Source: Deltaproteobacteria bacterium
GTDB lineage: Bacteria; Desulfobacterota; DSM-4660; Desulfatiglandales; Desulfatiglandaceae
Direction: 5' to 3'
Assembly: GCA_029933075.1 (NCBI GenBank)
Contig: JAOZOW010000005.1
Coordinates: 5,008 to 47,712 of the forward strand
DNA: 42,705 nt
A program made the translations under genes and the position numbers. Positions 7,734 to 17,296 of this stretch are shown piece by piece (position 1 is the stretch's first letter; each line of letters opens with the position of its first letter). The notes beneath the pieces were generated by a model that worked only from the letters and a program-made list of their open reading frames with translations, had not been told where the DNA came from and made no database searches.

Positions 7734-10700
7734 ATGAGTAAAAATATGCTTAAAGGGTCTGTTATGGTTGTAGGTGCCGGCATTGCCGGCATTCAGGCCT
7801 CGCTGGATCTGGCCGATTCAGGTTACTTTGTTTATCTGGTGGAGAAAAGCCCCGCCATCGGCGGTGTCATGGCTCAGCTGGACAAGACCTTCCCCACCAA
7901 CGACTGTTCCATGTGAATTATCTCCCCTAAACTGGTCGAGGTCGGCCGGCATCTCAACATCGAATTGCTCACCCTCTGCGAAGTGACAGCAATTGATGGC
8001 GATGAAGGGAATTTCACTGTAGAGATCAGGAAATCCCCTCGATATGTGGATGTGGAAAAGTGCATTGGATGCGGCACATGTGCTGAAAAATGTCCCGCCA
8101 AAACTTCTGATGAATTCAACGAGGGTCTGTCCAAGAGAAAGGCCATCTATGTCCCCTATCCCCAGGCCGTGCCCCTGAAATATGCCATTGACGCACAAAG
8201 ATGCATCTACTTTCAGAAAGGGAAATGCAAGGCATGCGAGAAGTTCTGCCCTACGGGCGCCATCAAGTTTGATGACCAGGAGGAGAACATCTCCCTGAAT
8301 GTAGGTTCTATCATTTTTACAGCCGGACTTAAGGCCTTTGATCCTTCAGGCCTTGCAACCTACGAATATACACGGCTCCCCAATGTGCTCACAAGCATTG
8401 AGTTTGAACGGATTTTATCTGCAGGCGGGCCCACCGCTGGACATGTGGTGCGGCCTTCCGACAATAGAGAACCCAGGAAAATCGCATGGCTCCAGTGTGT
8501 GGGTTCTCGGGATTTGAACCGGTGTGACAATCCCTACTGCTCCTCCGTGTGCTGCATGTATGCCATCAAAGAAGCGATGATAGCCAAAGAGCATGCACGC
8601 AATGAACTCCAGACCACCATATTTTTCATGGACATGCGGACACATGGGAAGGATTTTGAAAAATATTATGAACGCGCAAAATCTGAAGGAATAAATTTCG
8701 TCCGCTCCCGGATCCATTCCATTTCAGAGGCCGACCAGACGGGGACCCTATCGCTCAAATATGCTACCGAGTCCGGCCAGCTCAAGGAGGAGGAATTCGA
8801 TCTGGTCGTCCTATCAGTTGGCATGGAACCATCCCCTGACGCGATTAAGGCGGCTGAAAGGCTCGGAATCGCCCTTAACGAGCACGAGTTCGTAAGCACA
8901 GAGGATACTAACCCTGTGCGGAGCTCAAGGGCCGGGATTTATGTGGCCGGGGTAGCCCAAGGATGTAAAGACATCCCTCAGTCGGTCATGGAAGCAAGCG
9001 CTGCTGCCTGCTGTGCAGGTATTAGTCTGGCGCCTTCACGGGGTACCCTCGTCAGGGAAAAGGAATTCCCGAAAGAAAAGACCTTCGGAGACGAAGAACC
9101 CCGTATCGGGGTATTTGTTTGCAATTGCGGGAGCAATATCGGTGGCATAGCCGATGTTCCCGCCATCGCCCAATACGCCAAGAGCCTGCCCCACGTGACC
9201 TACGTAGAGGAAAATCTCTTCACATGCAGCCAGGACACCCAGGAAAAGATTGTGGAATCCATAAAGGAGCATGGCTTGAACCGGATTGTTGTGGCTGCAT
9301 GCACTCCGAGGACCCACGAACCGCTGTTCCAGGAAACCATCCGCAATGCAGGACTCAACCCTTACCTCTTTGAGATGGCCAACATAAGGAACCAGTGCAC
9401 ATGGGTGCATTCGAGCAGCAAGGAGGAAGCCACCGAGAAATCCAAAGACTTAGTGAGGATGGCTGTTGCCCGAGCCTCTTTGCTTGAGCCGATCCCCGAC
9501 CTGTCGGTGCAAGTGAGCAAATCGGCTCTCGTGATAGGAGGAGGGGTAGCAGGCATGACAGCGGCCCTCAGCCTTGCCGACCAGGGATTCCCCGCCACCA
9601 TAGTGGAAAAGTCCGAAGCGCTCGGCGGCTCCGCAAGGGAAATAGAGAGGACCTGGACAGGCGCCAAGGTCCAGCCCTATCTTTCCGCGCTCGTGGAAAA
9701 GGTGAAAGCACATCCAGATATCCAGGTCATGCTGGAATCCGAGGTGGTGAATGCTTCCGGCTTCGTGGGAAATTTTGAAACCGAGGTTGCCACAAAGGAA
9801 GGGCCCCAGAGCATCAGTCACGGAGTTGTGATCGTAGCCACCGGAGGCCATGCAACCGAGCCGGAGGAATATCTTTACGGAAAGAACCCACGGGTGACAC
9901 GCTGGCATGAGCTTGAAGGAAACCTGAAAAAATTCCAGGGCTCAAACAGCATCGTCTTCATCCAGTGCGTTGGATCAAGGGATGAGAAAAGGCCCTATTG
10001 TTCCAGGATCTGCTGCACCACATCCGTGACCCAGGCAGTGGCTGTAAAAGAGGAGTATCCTCAAAGGGATGTCTATATCCTTTACCGCGACATGAGGACA
10101 TTCGGCGAAAGGGAGCTGCTTTACAGAAAAGCCAGAGAAAAAGGCGTCATTTTCATCAGATATTCTTTAGAGCGCAAGCCCCGGGTCGAGGAAACAGAAG
10201 AGGGACTCCTCCAGGTAATCGTCTTCGACCCCATCCTTCAGAGGGAGCTAAATATCAAAGCGGACCTCGTGAATCTGGCCACTGCCATCGAACCGGCGGA
10301 AACTGACAAGATAGCCGCCATTTACAAGCTCGCGATAAATGAAGAAAATTTCTTCATGGAGGCGCATGCCAAACTGCGGCCTGTGGAGTTTGCATCGGAA
10401 GGCATTTACCTGTGCGGCCTCGCCCATTACCCGAAGCCCTTGGATGAGAGTATTGCACAGGCTATGGCGGCTGCGAGCCGTGCGGCAACCGTGCTTTCAA
10501 GACCTTCGATCCATGTCTCGCCCCTTGTCTCCCAGGTCGATGCGGAAAAGTGCATCGGATGCGGCCTCTGCGTAGAGGTTTGCGGGTTCGGCGCCATCCT
10601 GCTGGAAGAGGTGGAGGGGAAAGGAATGCGTGCCAAGAACATACCGGCCTCCTGCAAGGGGTGCGGGCTCTGTGCGGCCTCCTGCCCCCAGAAGGCCATT

Positions 10701-10757
10701 GATATGCTTCATTTCCGGGATCAGCAGATCATTGCTTCAGTGTGCGCTGCTCCGTGA
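7734..10757 (+). CDS. hdrA: HdrA-like flavin/Fe-S protein 1, selenocysteine-containing
   Basis: A 1007-residue HdrA-type electron-transfer protein; the in-frame TGA at 7914-7916 (codon 61) is read as selenocysteine. Order of parts: FAD site GAGIAG (14-19); TFPTNDCSM[13 protein letters not shown], where other HdrA have the second Cys of NDCSMC, a ligand of an unusual 4Fe-4S cluster; ferredoxin motifs [12 protein letters not shown] (from about 110) and [13 protein letters not shown]; a second HdrA-like half with [12 protein letters not shown] and a further FAD site [10 protein letters not shown]; and two C-terminal 4Fe-4S motifs (CIGCGLC, CKGCGLC). It is longer than the roughly 650-aa methanogen HdrA and is in effect a double HdrA. 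No hdrB or hdrC is adjacent; mvhD follows. The ATG has GGGAGA upstream. The expected role is flavin-based electron bifurcation or confurcation in the cytoplasm. Confidence 0.93.
7932..7949 (+). promoter_or_regulatory. SECIS-like hairpin of hdrA1
   Basis: CTGGTC-GAGGTC-GGCCGG folds into a 6-bp stem (two G-U pairs) with loop GAGGUC. It begins after a 15-nt gap from the TGA. The loop AGGUC equals the core of the E. coli fdhF SECIS loop, which SelB recognises. Confidence 0.75.
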
Positions 10758-10777
10758 GAATTGAAAACTGACATGGA

Positions 10778-10802
10778 AGCCGCCCATCATCATGCGGCGG
10801 CT
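10778..10802 (+). other. GC-rich hairpin between hdrA1 and mvhD1
   Basis: AGCCGCC and GGCGGCT form a perfect 7-bp stem around an 11-nt loop. There is no U tract after it, so it is not a standard terminator; it may modulate processing or stability of the operon mRNA. Confidence 0.5.
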
Positions 10803-10842
10803 CTGGTGACGGCAGGAATCCTTTATCTGACGAGGTGAATAT

Positions 10843-11592
10843 ATGACAGATTATGAACCCAAAATCATCGCGTTCCTGTGCAACTGGTGTGCTTATGCAG
10901 GGGCCGATCTGGCGGGCGTATCAAGACTTCAGTACCCCGCAAACCTGAGAACCGTCCGGGTGATGTGCTCGGGTCGCGTTGACCCGGTCTTCATCATCAA
11001 GGCCCTTAGAGAGGGCAGCGACGGGGTCCTGGTAAGCGGGTGACATATTGGCGACTGCCATTACCTGGAAGGTAATGTTCAGGCGGAAAAGAAGATCAGA
11101 ATGACACGCAAGCTCCTGGAGCTGGCCGGTATAGGCAAAGAGAGACTGCACCTGGCATGGGTATCTTCAGCAGAGGCCCAGCGCTTTGTGGAGGTGGCCA
11201 CAAGCGTCATTGAGTCCATCAAGATGCAGGGGCCGCTGGATCGCATTGCTCACGAAATGTCGCTTTCAGCCTGCGAGATGACATTGGACAGTGAAACCCT
11301 TCGCTGGCTCGTTGGCAAAGAGGTTAAAATCACCTCGCAAGGTGATATATACGGACGTCAGTGGAGCGTTGAATCCTATGAGTCTTTTCTGGACCATACG
11401 CTTGAACGGGAGTACCAGAAAAACCTTATTTATCTGGCCATAGATCAGGGTTGTAGTTCGGTGAAAGATATCAGCGAGAGAATCGGGCTTGACCTGAAAC
11501 GGATATCCTACCTCCTGGCGGACCTGGAAAAAACGGGCAGGATCGAATTCAGGGGAATGGAAGATAGAAAACCGGTATTCGCAGTGTTGTAA
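10843..11592 (+). CDS. mvhD: MvhD-like 2Fe-2S protein 1 with selenocysteine and winged-helix tail
   Basis: A 249-residue MvhD-type protein, which normally passes electrons to HdrA through a 2Fe-2S cluster. The N-terminus [18 protein letters not shown] keeps both Cys. An in-frame TGA at 11041-11043 (codon 67) falls in VLVSG-Sec-HIGDCHY, replacing the Cys of the family motif GCHxGDCHY; the reading frame and homology continue unbroken after it. Residues from about 195 to the end ([19 protein letters not shown]...[14 protein letters not shown]) look like a winged helix-turn-helix domain absent from the two shorter mvhD copies in this window. The start is the ATG at 10843 after GACGAGGTGAAT. It lies between hdrA1 and hdrA2, which follows after 9 nt. 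Confidence 0.88.
11059..11077 (+). promoter_or_regulatory. SECIS-like hairpin of mvhD1
   Basis: CATTACC-TGGAA-GGTAATG is a perfect 7-bp stem with a 5-nt loop having G in its second position. It starts 15 nt after the TGA at 11041-11043, the same gap seen in the hdrA genes, although the sequence is unrelated. Confidence 0.7.
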
Positions 11593-11601
11593 GGAGTCAC
11601 C

Positions 11602-14600
11602 ATGGCATCGGCTAAAAACGGAAAAAGCGGATCGGTGATGGTCGTGGGAGCCGGGATAGCCGGCATGCAGGCATCCCTCGACCTTGCCAGTTCGGACTAT
11701 TATGTCTATCTGGTTGAAAAGGCCCCTACTATTGGCGGCCTCATGGCACGCCTGGACAAGACCTTTCCAACAAACGACTGCACCATGTGAATCATCTCGC
11801 CCAAACTGGTCGAGGTCGGCCGGAACCTGAACATACAGTTGATCACCAACAGCGAGGTGAAAAGTGTCGAGGGCGAGCCAGGGAATTTCTCTGTCACCCT
11901 GACAAACCATCCACGTTACATTGACTTGGAAAAGTGCACGGGCTGCGGAGACTGTGCAAGACACTGTCCCGTGGCCGCCGTGAATGAAGTCAACAAGGGA
12001 CTCGATGACCGCAGGGCCACGTACATCGAATATGCACAGGCCGTCCCGCTTGCCTATGCCATTGACACCGATGTGTGCATCGGCTGCGGCCTTTGCGAGA
12101 ATATCTGCCTGGCAAAGGCCATCAAATATGACGACAGGGAAAGGGAAACCCAGGTCAATGTTGGGTCCATAATCCTCTCCCCGGGAACCCAGGGCTTTGA
12201 TCCCTCGGGCCTGGATTTTTACGGCTACGGAAAATACCCCAATGTGGTGACAAGCGAGGGCTTCGAGCGGATTCTATCCGCTGGGGGCCCCTATTTCGGG
12301 CATGTCATGCGGCCCCTTGACCGAGAGGAGCCCAGGAGCATAGCTTGGCTCCAGTGCGTGGGATCAAGGGACCCTAACACCTGCGGAAACGGGTATTGTT
12401 CCTCCGTATGCTGCATGTACGCCGTTAAGGAGGCAATGATCGCAAAGGAACACATCCATGGCGAACTGGACACGGCGATCTTCTACATGGACATGAGGAC
12501 CTTTGGGAAGGATTATGAAAAATACCTCCTGCGGGCCCAGGAAAAGGAAGGCATCCGTTTCATCCGATCAAGAGTGCACACTGTCACGGAGATCCCCGAG
12601 ACAGGGGACCTGCGGGTGGTGTATGTAGACGAGTCGGGCGAGAGGAAGGAAGAGGTCTTTTCCATGGTCGTCCTCTCCGTAGGGCTCACCATTCCCGACA
12701 CAGCCGTGGAATTGGCAAAACGCCTGAACATAGACCTCGACAGGTATAATTTCGTGGCCACCGACCCCTTTTCGCCGGTATGTACCTCCCGCCCCGGCAT
12801 ATATACCTGCGGCGTATTTCAGGGCCCCAAGGATATCCCGGGATCGGTTACCGAGGCAAGCGCCGCAGCCTGTCTGGCAGGCGCTGATCTGGCGGAGGCA
12901 AGGGGAACGGAGAGCAAAAGCGTTGAGCTTCCAGAAGAGAGGGACGTCTCAGGCGAGGCGCCGAGGATAGGTGTATTTGTCTGCAACTGCGGCATCAATA
13001 TCGGTGGCATAGTGGATGTTCCTGCCGTAACCGAATATGCCGCCAAACTCCCCAATGTAGTTCACGCGGAACACAACCTCTTCACATGCAGCCAGGATAC
13101 CCAGGAGATCATAAAGGAGAAGATCAAGGAGCACAACCTTAACCGGGTGGTTGTGGCATCCTGCAGCCCCAAGACCCACGAGCCCATGTTCATGGAGACT
13201 CTCGAGGCCTGCGGGCTCAACAAATACCTGTTTGAGATGGCCAACATCAGGAATCAGGACTCCTGGATCCACTCAAAATCTCCCGAGCTTGCAACACAAA
13301 AGGCAAAGGATCTCGTGCGCATGGCCGTGGCCAGGGCTGATACCCTGAAACCCCTCAGGGAAAGGGTCATACAGGTAGTCCAGCGCGCCTTAGTGATCGG
13401 GGGCGGCATTGCCGGAATGAATGCGGCACTGAGCCTTGCCAAGCAGGGGTTTGAGGTCTCACTGATTGAGAAGGAGCACGAGCTGGGAGGATTCTGCCGG
13501 AAACTGCACCACACGATCGAAGGAAACGATATCCAGGAGTATCTAAGAAAGCTTATCTCGGAGGTGAATGAAAACGACAAGATTGAAGTCCTCACGGATG
13601 CGCGGGTCGCAAGTTTCGGCGGTTACAAGGGTAATTTCACGACCCGGGTCGTGGTGGGGCCAGACGGTGAGGAGCGCAGCATCCCACACGGGGTAATCGT
13701 GGTTGCAACAGGAGCCAAAGAGTACCGGCCCAAAGAATATCTTTACGGCGAGGACGAGCGGGTCGTGACACAGACCGAACTGGCTGACATCCTCGAGGAA
13801 AAAGGCGCCTCCCATCTTTCCAGCGTTGTAATGATCCAATGTGTCGGCTCCCGCAATGATGAATACCCTGAATGCTCCCGCATATGCTGTCAGAGTGCCG
13901 TCAAAAACGCCCTCCACATCAAGCGGCTCCATCCTGAAACCCAGGTCACAGTGCTTTACAGGGACATGAGGACCTATGGTCTTCTCGAGGACTACTACAC
14001 CGAGGCAAGGGAAAAGGGCGTGATGTTCGTCCGGTTCGACAAGGACTCTCCACCGGAACTTACTCCCACAGCGGATGGATTGCTCATAAGAGTAAAGGAT
14101 CACGTCCTGCAAAGGGACATCCAGATCAGGGCGGATCTCCTGGCTTTGAGTGCCGGTATGAGGGCGGAAGATACATCGGAGCTGAGCGGCATCATGAAAC
14201 TCAACCGCAACCCGGAGGGTTATTTCATTGAAGCGCACGTGAAACTCCGCCCCGTTGACATGCCGGGGGACGGCATCTTCCTTTGCGGCACAGCCCACGG
14301 CCCCAAGTTGATCTCCGAGGCCATCTCCCAAGCATATGCGGCGGCTTCAAGGGCCACCACCTTTCTTGCAGTCAAGGAGATAAAGCTCTCGGCCATCACC
14401 GCTCGCGTGGATACCGAACATTGCGTCAGGTGCCTGACCTGCGTGCGATCCTGCCCCTTTGAGGTGCCGGTATATGATCCGGATAAAAAAGAGATTGTAA
14501 TTGATGAGGCCCTGTGTCACGGATGCGGCATCTGCGCATGCGTGTGCCCGAGGCAGGCCATACAACTGAATTTCTACGAGGACGATCAGATAAACAGCAA

Positions 14601-14631
14601 GATTGACGCTTTGCTGGCAGGGGGAATGTGA
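11602..14631 (+). CDS. hdrA: HdrA-like flavin/Fe-S protein 2, selenocysteine-containing
   Basis: A 1009-residue paralogue of hdrA1 with TGA at 11788-11790 (codon 63) in TFPTNDCTM-Sec-IISPKL. Features: FAD motif GAGIAGMQA; 4Fe-4S motifs [12 protein letters not shown] and [11 protein letters not shown], a fuller ferredoxin domain than in hdrA1 and hdrA3, where the second motif reads [22 protein letters not shown]; second FAD site [11 protein letters not shown]-terminal [12 protein letters not shown] and [12 protein letters not shown]. The ATG at 11602 is preceded by AAGGAG at 5 nt. The stop overlaps the next gene's ATG (TGATG), so hdrA2 and mvhD2 are translationally coupled. It probably transfers electrons between MvhD, ferredoxin and the MetF/MetV reductase in the same operon. 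Confidence 0.93.
11806..11823 (+). promoter_or_regulatory. SECIS-like hairpin of hdrA2
   Basis: The 18-nt CTGGTC-GAGGTC-GGCCGG hairpin identical to that of hdrA1 and hdrA3, again after a 15-nt gap from the TGA at 11788-11790, although third-codon positions around it have diverged between the genes. Confidence 0.75.
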
Positions 14632-15095
14632 TGTCGGAATTTGAACCCACCATTATAGCTTTTTGCTGTGATTACTGAGGATACTCCGCAGCGGACCTGG
14701 CAGGTTCCATGCGACTGGAATATCCCTCGAACATCAGAATCATCAGGGTCCCCTGCACGGGGAAAGTCGATGTAATGCACCTTCTGAGGGCCATCCAGAA
14801 GGGTGCCGACGGCGTCTATGTGGTGGGCTGCCTGGAGGGTACGTGTCACTATAACGAAGGAAACACCAGGGCCCGTGAAAGGGTAGAATATGTCCGGATG
14901 CTGCTCGAGGAGATCGGAATGGAGGGTGACCGGGTAAGGATGTACAATCTCTCCTCTGGAGAGGGGCCTACCTTTGCGGCCTATGCCAGGGAGATGACCG
15001 AGCATATCAAGAAGCTCGGCCCCAACCCTCTAAAAACCGCGGAACAGAACTCGGGGAAAAAGGGAGGAGGCAAACGGGAAGCCCAAGCGGCATAG
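14631..15095 (+). CDS. mvhD: MvhD-like 2Fe-2S protein 2, selenocysteine-containing
   Basis: A 154-residue MvhD protein that starts at the ATG overlapping the hdrA2 stop. The in-frame TGA at 14676-14678 (codon 16) lies in IIAFCCDY-Sec-GYSAADLAGSMRL, replacing the second Cys of the N-terminal C-x-x-C that mvhD1 retains as CNWC. The second ligand region VVGCLEGTCHY keeps its Cys residues. The Sec therefore sits at a different cluster position from that of mvhD1. The C-terminal winged-helix extension is absent; the protein ends in a Lys/Gly-rich tail. It is expected to carry electrons between HdrA2 and the MetV/MetF reductase encoded just downstream. Confidence 0.88.
14693..14708 (+). promoter_or_regulatory. 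SECIS-like hairpin of mvhD2
   Basis: GGACCT-GGC-AGGTTCC gives a 6-bp stem with one bulged U and a small G-starting loop. It begins 15 nt after the TGA at 14676-14678. The surrounding 24 nt are identical to the same place in mvhD3. Weaker than the other hairpins. Confidence 0.55.
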
Positions 15096-15113
15096 AAAAT
15101 ATCATGTTGGCTT

Positions 15114-15130
15114 CGGCCTTTAAGAGGCCG
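15114..15130 (+). other. Hairpin in the mvhD2-metV1 spacer
   Basis: CGGCCT-TTAAG-AGGCCG, a perfect 6-bp stem with loop TTAAG in a 139-bp spacer. A similar hairpin with TTAAG in the loop occurs in the mvhD3-metV2 spacer at 27182-27194. No U tract follows. Confidence 0.5.
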
Positions 15131-15234
15131 GATCACGGCGAAGACAGATCCCGGCATGGGGGCTTGGATGGCCCGGTGAGTTCGATGATCAGGTTTTATG
15201 GACAGGTTACACAACATGAACCGAGGGGGAAAAC

Positions 15235-15918
15235 ATGATTATCGCCAAAAGGAAACCCTTTGAGGAAATAAAGGAAATGTTGACACCTTATAACAAGGTG
15301 TTGACACTGGGATGCGGCACATGCGTGGCCGTCTGCCTTGCGGGAGGGGAAAAGGAGGTGGCGGTCCTGAATGCGGAACTGGACATGGCCAGGAAACTGG
15401 ACAACAATCCTATCGAATTAGGGGCCTTCACGGTGGAGCGACAGTGCGACATGGAATACCTCGAGGTCCTGGATTCCATGGTGGGTGAATATGAAGCCCT
15501 GCTTTCCATGGCATGCGGTGCGGGGGTCCAGTTCCTGGCCGAGAGATACCCTGAAAAGCCGGTCTTCCCTGCGGTGGATACCACTTTCATCGGTGTCAAT
15601 CGGGCCGTGGGGTGGTATGAAGAACGTTGTCGTTCCTGCAGCAGCTGCGTGCTGGGAATGACAGGAGGAATATGCCCTGTGACCATGTGTGCAAAAGGGC
15701 TTTTTAACGGCCCTTGTGGCGGAACAAACAAGGGCAGTTGCGAAATAGACAAGGATCAACCCTGCGCCTGGTACCTGATATATGAACGACTCAGCCTGCA
15801 GGGCCGTTTGGATTCTATCAAAAACATCAGTCCTGCCGTGGAATGGCAGAATCAGGCGCCGAGAACGGTCATTCAGCCGGGATACAAGAAACCGGACGAG
15901 GCCGAGGCCGGGAACTGA
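15235..15918 (+). CDS. metV: MetV, zinc/Fe-S partner of methylenetetrahydrofolate reductase (module A)
   Basis: A 227-aa protein of the MTHFR C-terminal-domain family, which pairs with MetF in acetogens and anaerobes and passes electrons to its flavin. An N-terminal half (LTLGCGTCVAVCLAGG; GVQFLAERY) resembles a Rossmann-like fold. The C-terminal half has a Cys-rich block, CRSCSSCVLGMTGGICPVTMC...GPCGG...C, able to bind metal or Fe-S. The ATG at 15235 follows GAGGGGGAAAAC. metF1 follows 31 nt later. In Moorella the order hdrCBA-mvhD-metV-metF is known; here two hdrA-mvhD pairs replace it. Confidence 0.9.
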   Translation: MIIAKRKPFEEIKEMLTPYNKVLTLGCGTCVAVCLAGGEKEVAVLNAELDMARKLDNNPIELGAFTVERQCDMEYLEVLDSMVGEYEALLSMACGAGVQFLAERYPEKPVFPAVDTTFIGVNRAVGWYEERCRSCSSCVLGMTGGICPVTMCAKGLFNGPCGGTNKGSCEIDKDQPCAWYLIYERLSLQGRLDSIKNISPAVEWQNQAPRTVIQPGYKKPDEAEAGN

Positions 15919-15949
15919 ACTACATGTGGACATCAGAGAGGGCTTAGCG

Positions 15950-16873
15950 ATGAAGTCAGGAAGTAATTTGGAGAAAGTATTGGAGGCAGGGCATTTCGCT
16001 TTTACCGGTGAACTGGGGCCCCCGCGGGGGACCAGCATGGAAGAGGTAAAAAAGAAGGCCTCCTACCTGAAGGGCAACGTGGATGCGGTTAATATTACCG
16101 ACAACCAAACGGCCGTGGTGCGTATGGCCAGCTGGGCCGCCTGCATCATGTTGATCCGGGAAGGTCTGGAACCCAACTTTCAGATGGTATGTCGCGACCG
16201 CAACCGCCTCGCAATGCAGAGTGACATCCTTGGCGCGTATGCCCATGGTATCAGGAACATGCTCTGCCTGAGCGGCGACCATCAGAAATTCGGGGATCAT
16301 CCAAACGCCAAAGGTGTATTCGATATCGACTCTATACAGCTTCTCGGTATGGTCAAGCGGATGCGTGATGAGGGGCGGTTTTTGAGCGGGGCTGAAATTG
16401 AAGACCCTCCCCGATTGTTCATCGGCGCCGCCTCCAACCCATTTGCAGAGCCCTTTGAATGGAGGGTTCACCGGCTGGCAAAAAAGATAGAGGCGGGCGC
16501 CGATTTTATTCAGACTCAGTGCATATACAATATGGATAAATTCAGGGAATTCATGAAAAGAGTCGTGGATATGGGGCTCCACGAAAAGTGTTACATTCTC
16601 GCCGGCGTGACCCCCATGAAGAGTCTCGGTATGGCACGCTATATGGCCACGCAGGTGCCCGGCATGGATGTACCCGATTCCCTTATTCAACGCCTTAAGG
16701 GGGCGGGTAAGGGTAAGGTGGCCGAGGAAGGCATCAAGTTCGCACTGGAGCAGATCGAGGAATTCAAAGAGATGGAAGGAGTCGCAGGCGTTCATCTCAT
16801 GGCTATTGAATGGGAACACCGTGTCCCCGAGATTGCGGAGAGGGCCAGTGTGCTGCCAAGGCCTGAAGTATAA
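15950..16873 (+). CDS. metF: 5,10-methylenetetrahydrofolate reductase (module A)
   Basis: A 307-aa TIM-barrel flavoprotein that interconverts methylene- and methyl-tetrahydrofolate, here probably in the Wood-Ljungdahl pathway. Key residues matching the E. coli enzyme are visible: Glu in GELGPPRG (E28), Asp in LCLSGDH (D120) and Gln in FIQTQCIY (Q183). NITDNQ and CRDRNR are typical of the anaerobic subgroup. The ATG at 15950 is chosen because GAGAGG lies about 8 nt upstream; the frame extends back to 15782, but that would overlap metV1 by more than 130 nt. It is the last gene of the operon, followed directly by a strong terminator. Confidence 0.94.
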   Translation: MKSGSNLEKVLEAGHFAFTGELGPPRGTSMEEVKKKASYLKGNVDAVNITDNQTAVVRMASWAACIMLIREGLEPNFQMVCRDRNRLAMQSDILGAYAHGIRNMLCLSGDHQKFGDHPNAKGVFDIDSIQLLGMVKRMRDEGRFLSGAEIEDPPRLFIGAASNPFAEPFEWRVHRLAKKIEAGADFIQTQCIYNMDKFREFMKRVVDMGLHEKCYILAGVTPMKSLGMARYMATQVPGMDVPDSLIQRLKGAGKGKVAEEGIKFALEQIEEFKEMEGVAGVHLMAIEWEHRVPEIAERASVLPRPEV

Positions 16874-16885
16874 GTATAGATCTGG

Positions 16886-16929
16886 AAACCCGGGGGGCAC
16901 TGATCATTGTAGCCTTCCGGGTTTTTTTT
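16886..16929 (+). terminator. Rho-independent terminator of module A
   Basis: AAACCCGG (16886-16893) pairs with CCGGGTTT (16917-16924), a perfect 8-bp stem leading into a run of eight Ts at 16922-16929. It starts 12 nt after the metF1 stop. Confidence 0.88.
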
Positions 16930-16930
16930 C

Positions 16931-16960
16931 TTGAATTCCCGCCACATACTCATTTATGAT
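16931..16960 (+). promoter_or_regulatory. Sigma-70-like promoter of the regulatory operon
   Basis: TTGAAT (16931-16936) and TATGAT (16955-16960) with an 18-bp spacer, immediately after the terminator of the previous operon. Initiation near 16967 would place the ATG at 17006 about 40 nt downstream and rules out the in-frame TTG at 16931 as a start. Confidence 0.6.
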
Positions 16961-17005
16961 ATCCTACCTAAACACTATCCATTTCAAGATTCCTCTCTAC
17001 AGCCA

Positions 17006-17296
17006 ATGATTATTACCACAGAGGACGGAAGCTCATTCGACACGCAGAAGGATCTTACTGCTCCTGAGCGACATATCCTGCAGAAGCTGTTCCTGTGGGA
17101 GTCCCTGGCCCAGAGTCTTGAACAATTCAGGGAAAAAACGGCGGACGCCCTTCAGAAGGGATGGAACAACTCAGGACCTGTTAGCGAAACCCCTGCCCTG
17201 AAATGCATAATCAGGGATCTCGAAGGAAAAATATTGCGGCGCCTCAATAAAACCAATTCCCACTACGGGAAGACACATGAGGGTTCAGCCAAATGA
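17006..17296 (+). CDS. Small protein leading the sensor-kinase operon, unknown function
   Basis: A 96-aa ORF starting MIITTEDGSSFD, mostly helical and charged (HILQKLFLWESLAQSLEQFREKTADALQ), with no recognisable domain. The frame opens at 16931, but the terminator and promoter there argue for the ATG at 17006. The stop overlaps the ATG of the following kinase (ATGA), so the two are likely translated together and it may be an accessory of that sensor. No strong ribosome site is visible, which lowers confidence in the exact start. Confidence 0.65.
   Translation: MIITTEDGSSFDTQKDLTAPERHILQKLFLWESLAQSLEQFREKTADALQKGWNNSGPVSETPALKCIIRDLEGKILRRLNKTNSHYGKTHEGSAK

Noticed and set aside
7914-7916. 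In-frame TGA in hdrA1 (and the six similar cases) read as a nonsense mutation or pseudogene
   Set aside because: Seven genes have the stop exactly at a conserved Cys, always TGA and never TAA or TAG, with a hairpin at the same distance and no other lesions. Selenocysteine explains all of them.
15782-15949. Upstream extension of metF1 in the open frame
   Set aside because: It would overlap metV1 by over 130 nt and has no homology. ATG 15950 has a ribosome site and the expected N-terminus.
15956-16900. 314-codon minus-strand ORF antisense to metF1
   Set aside because: It mirrors metF1 codon structure and crosses the terminator. The plus-strand product has all MTHFR residues.
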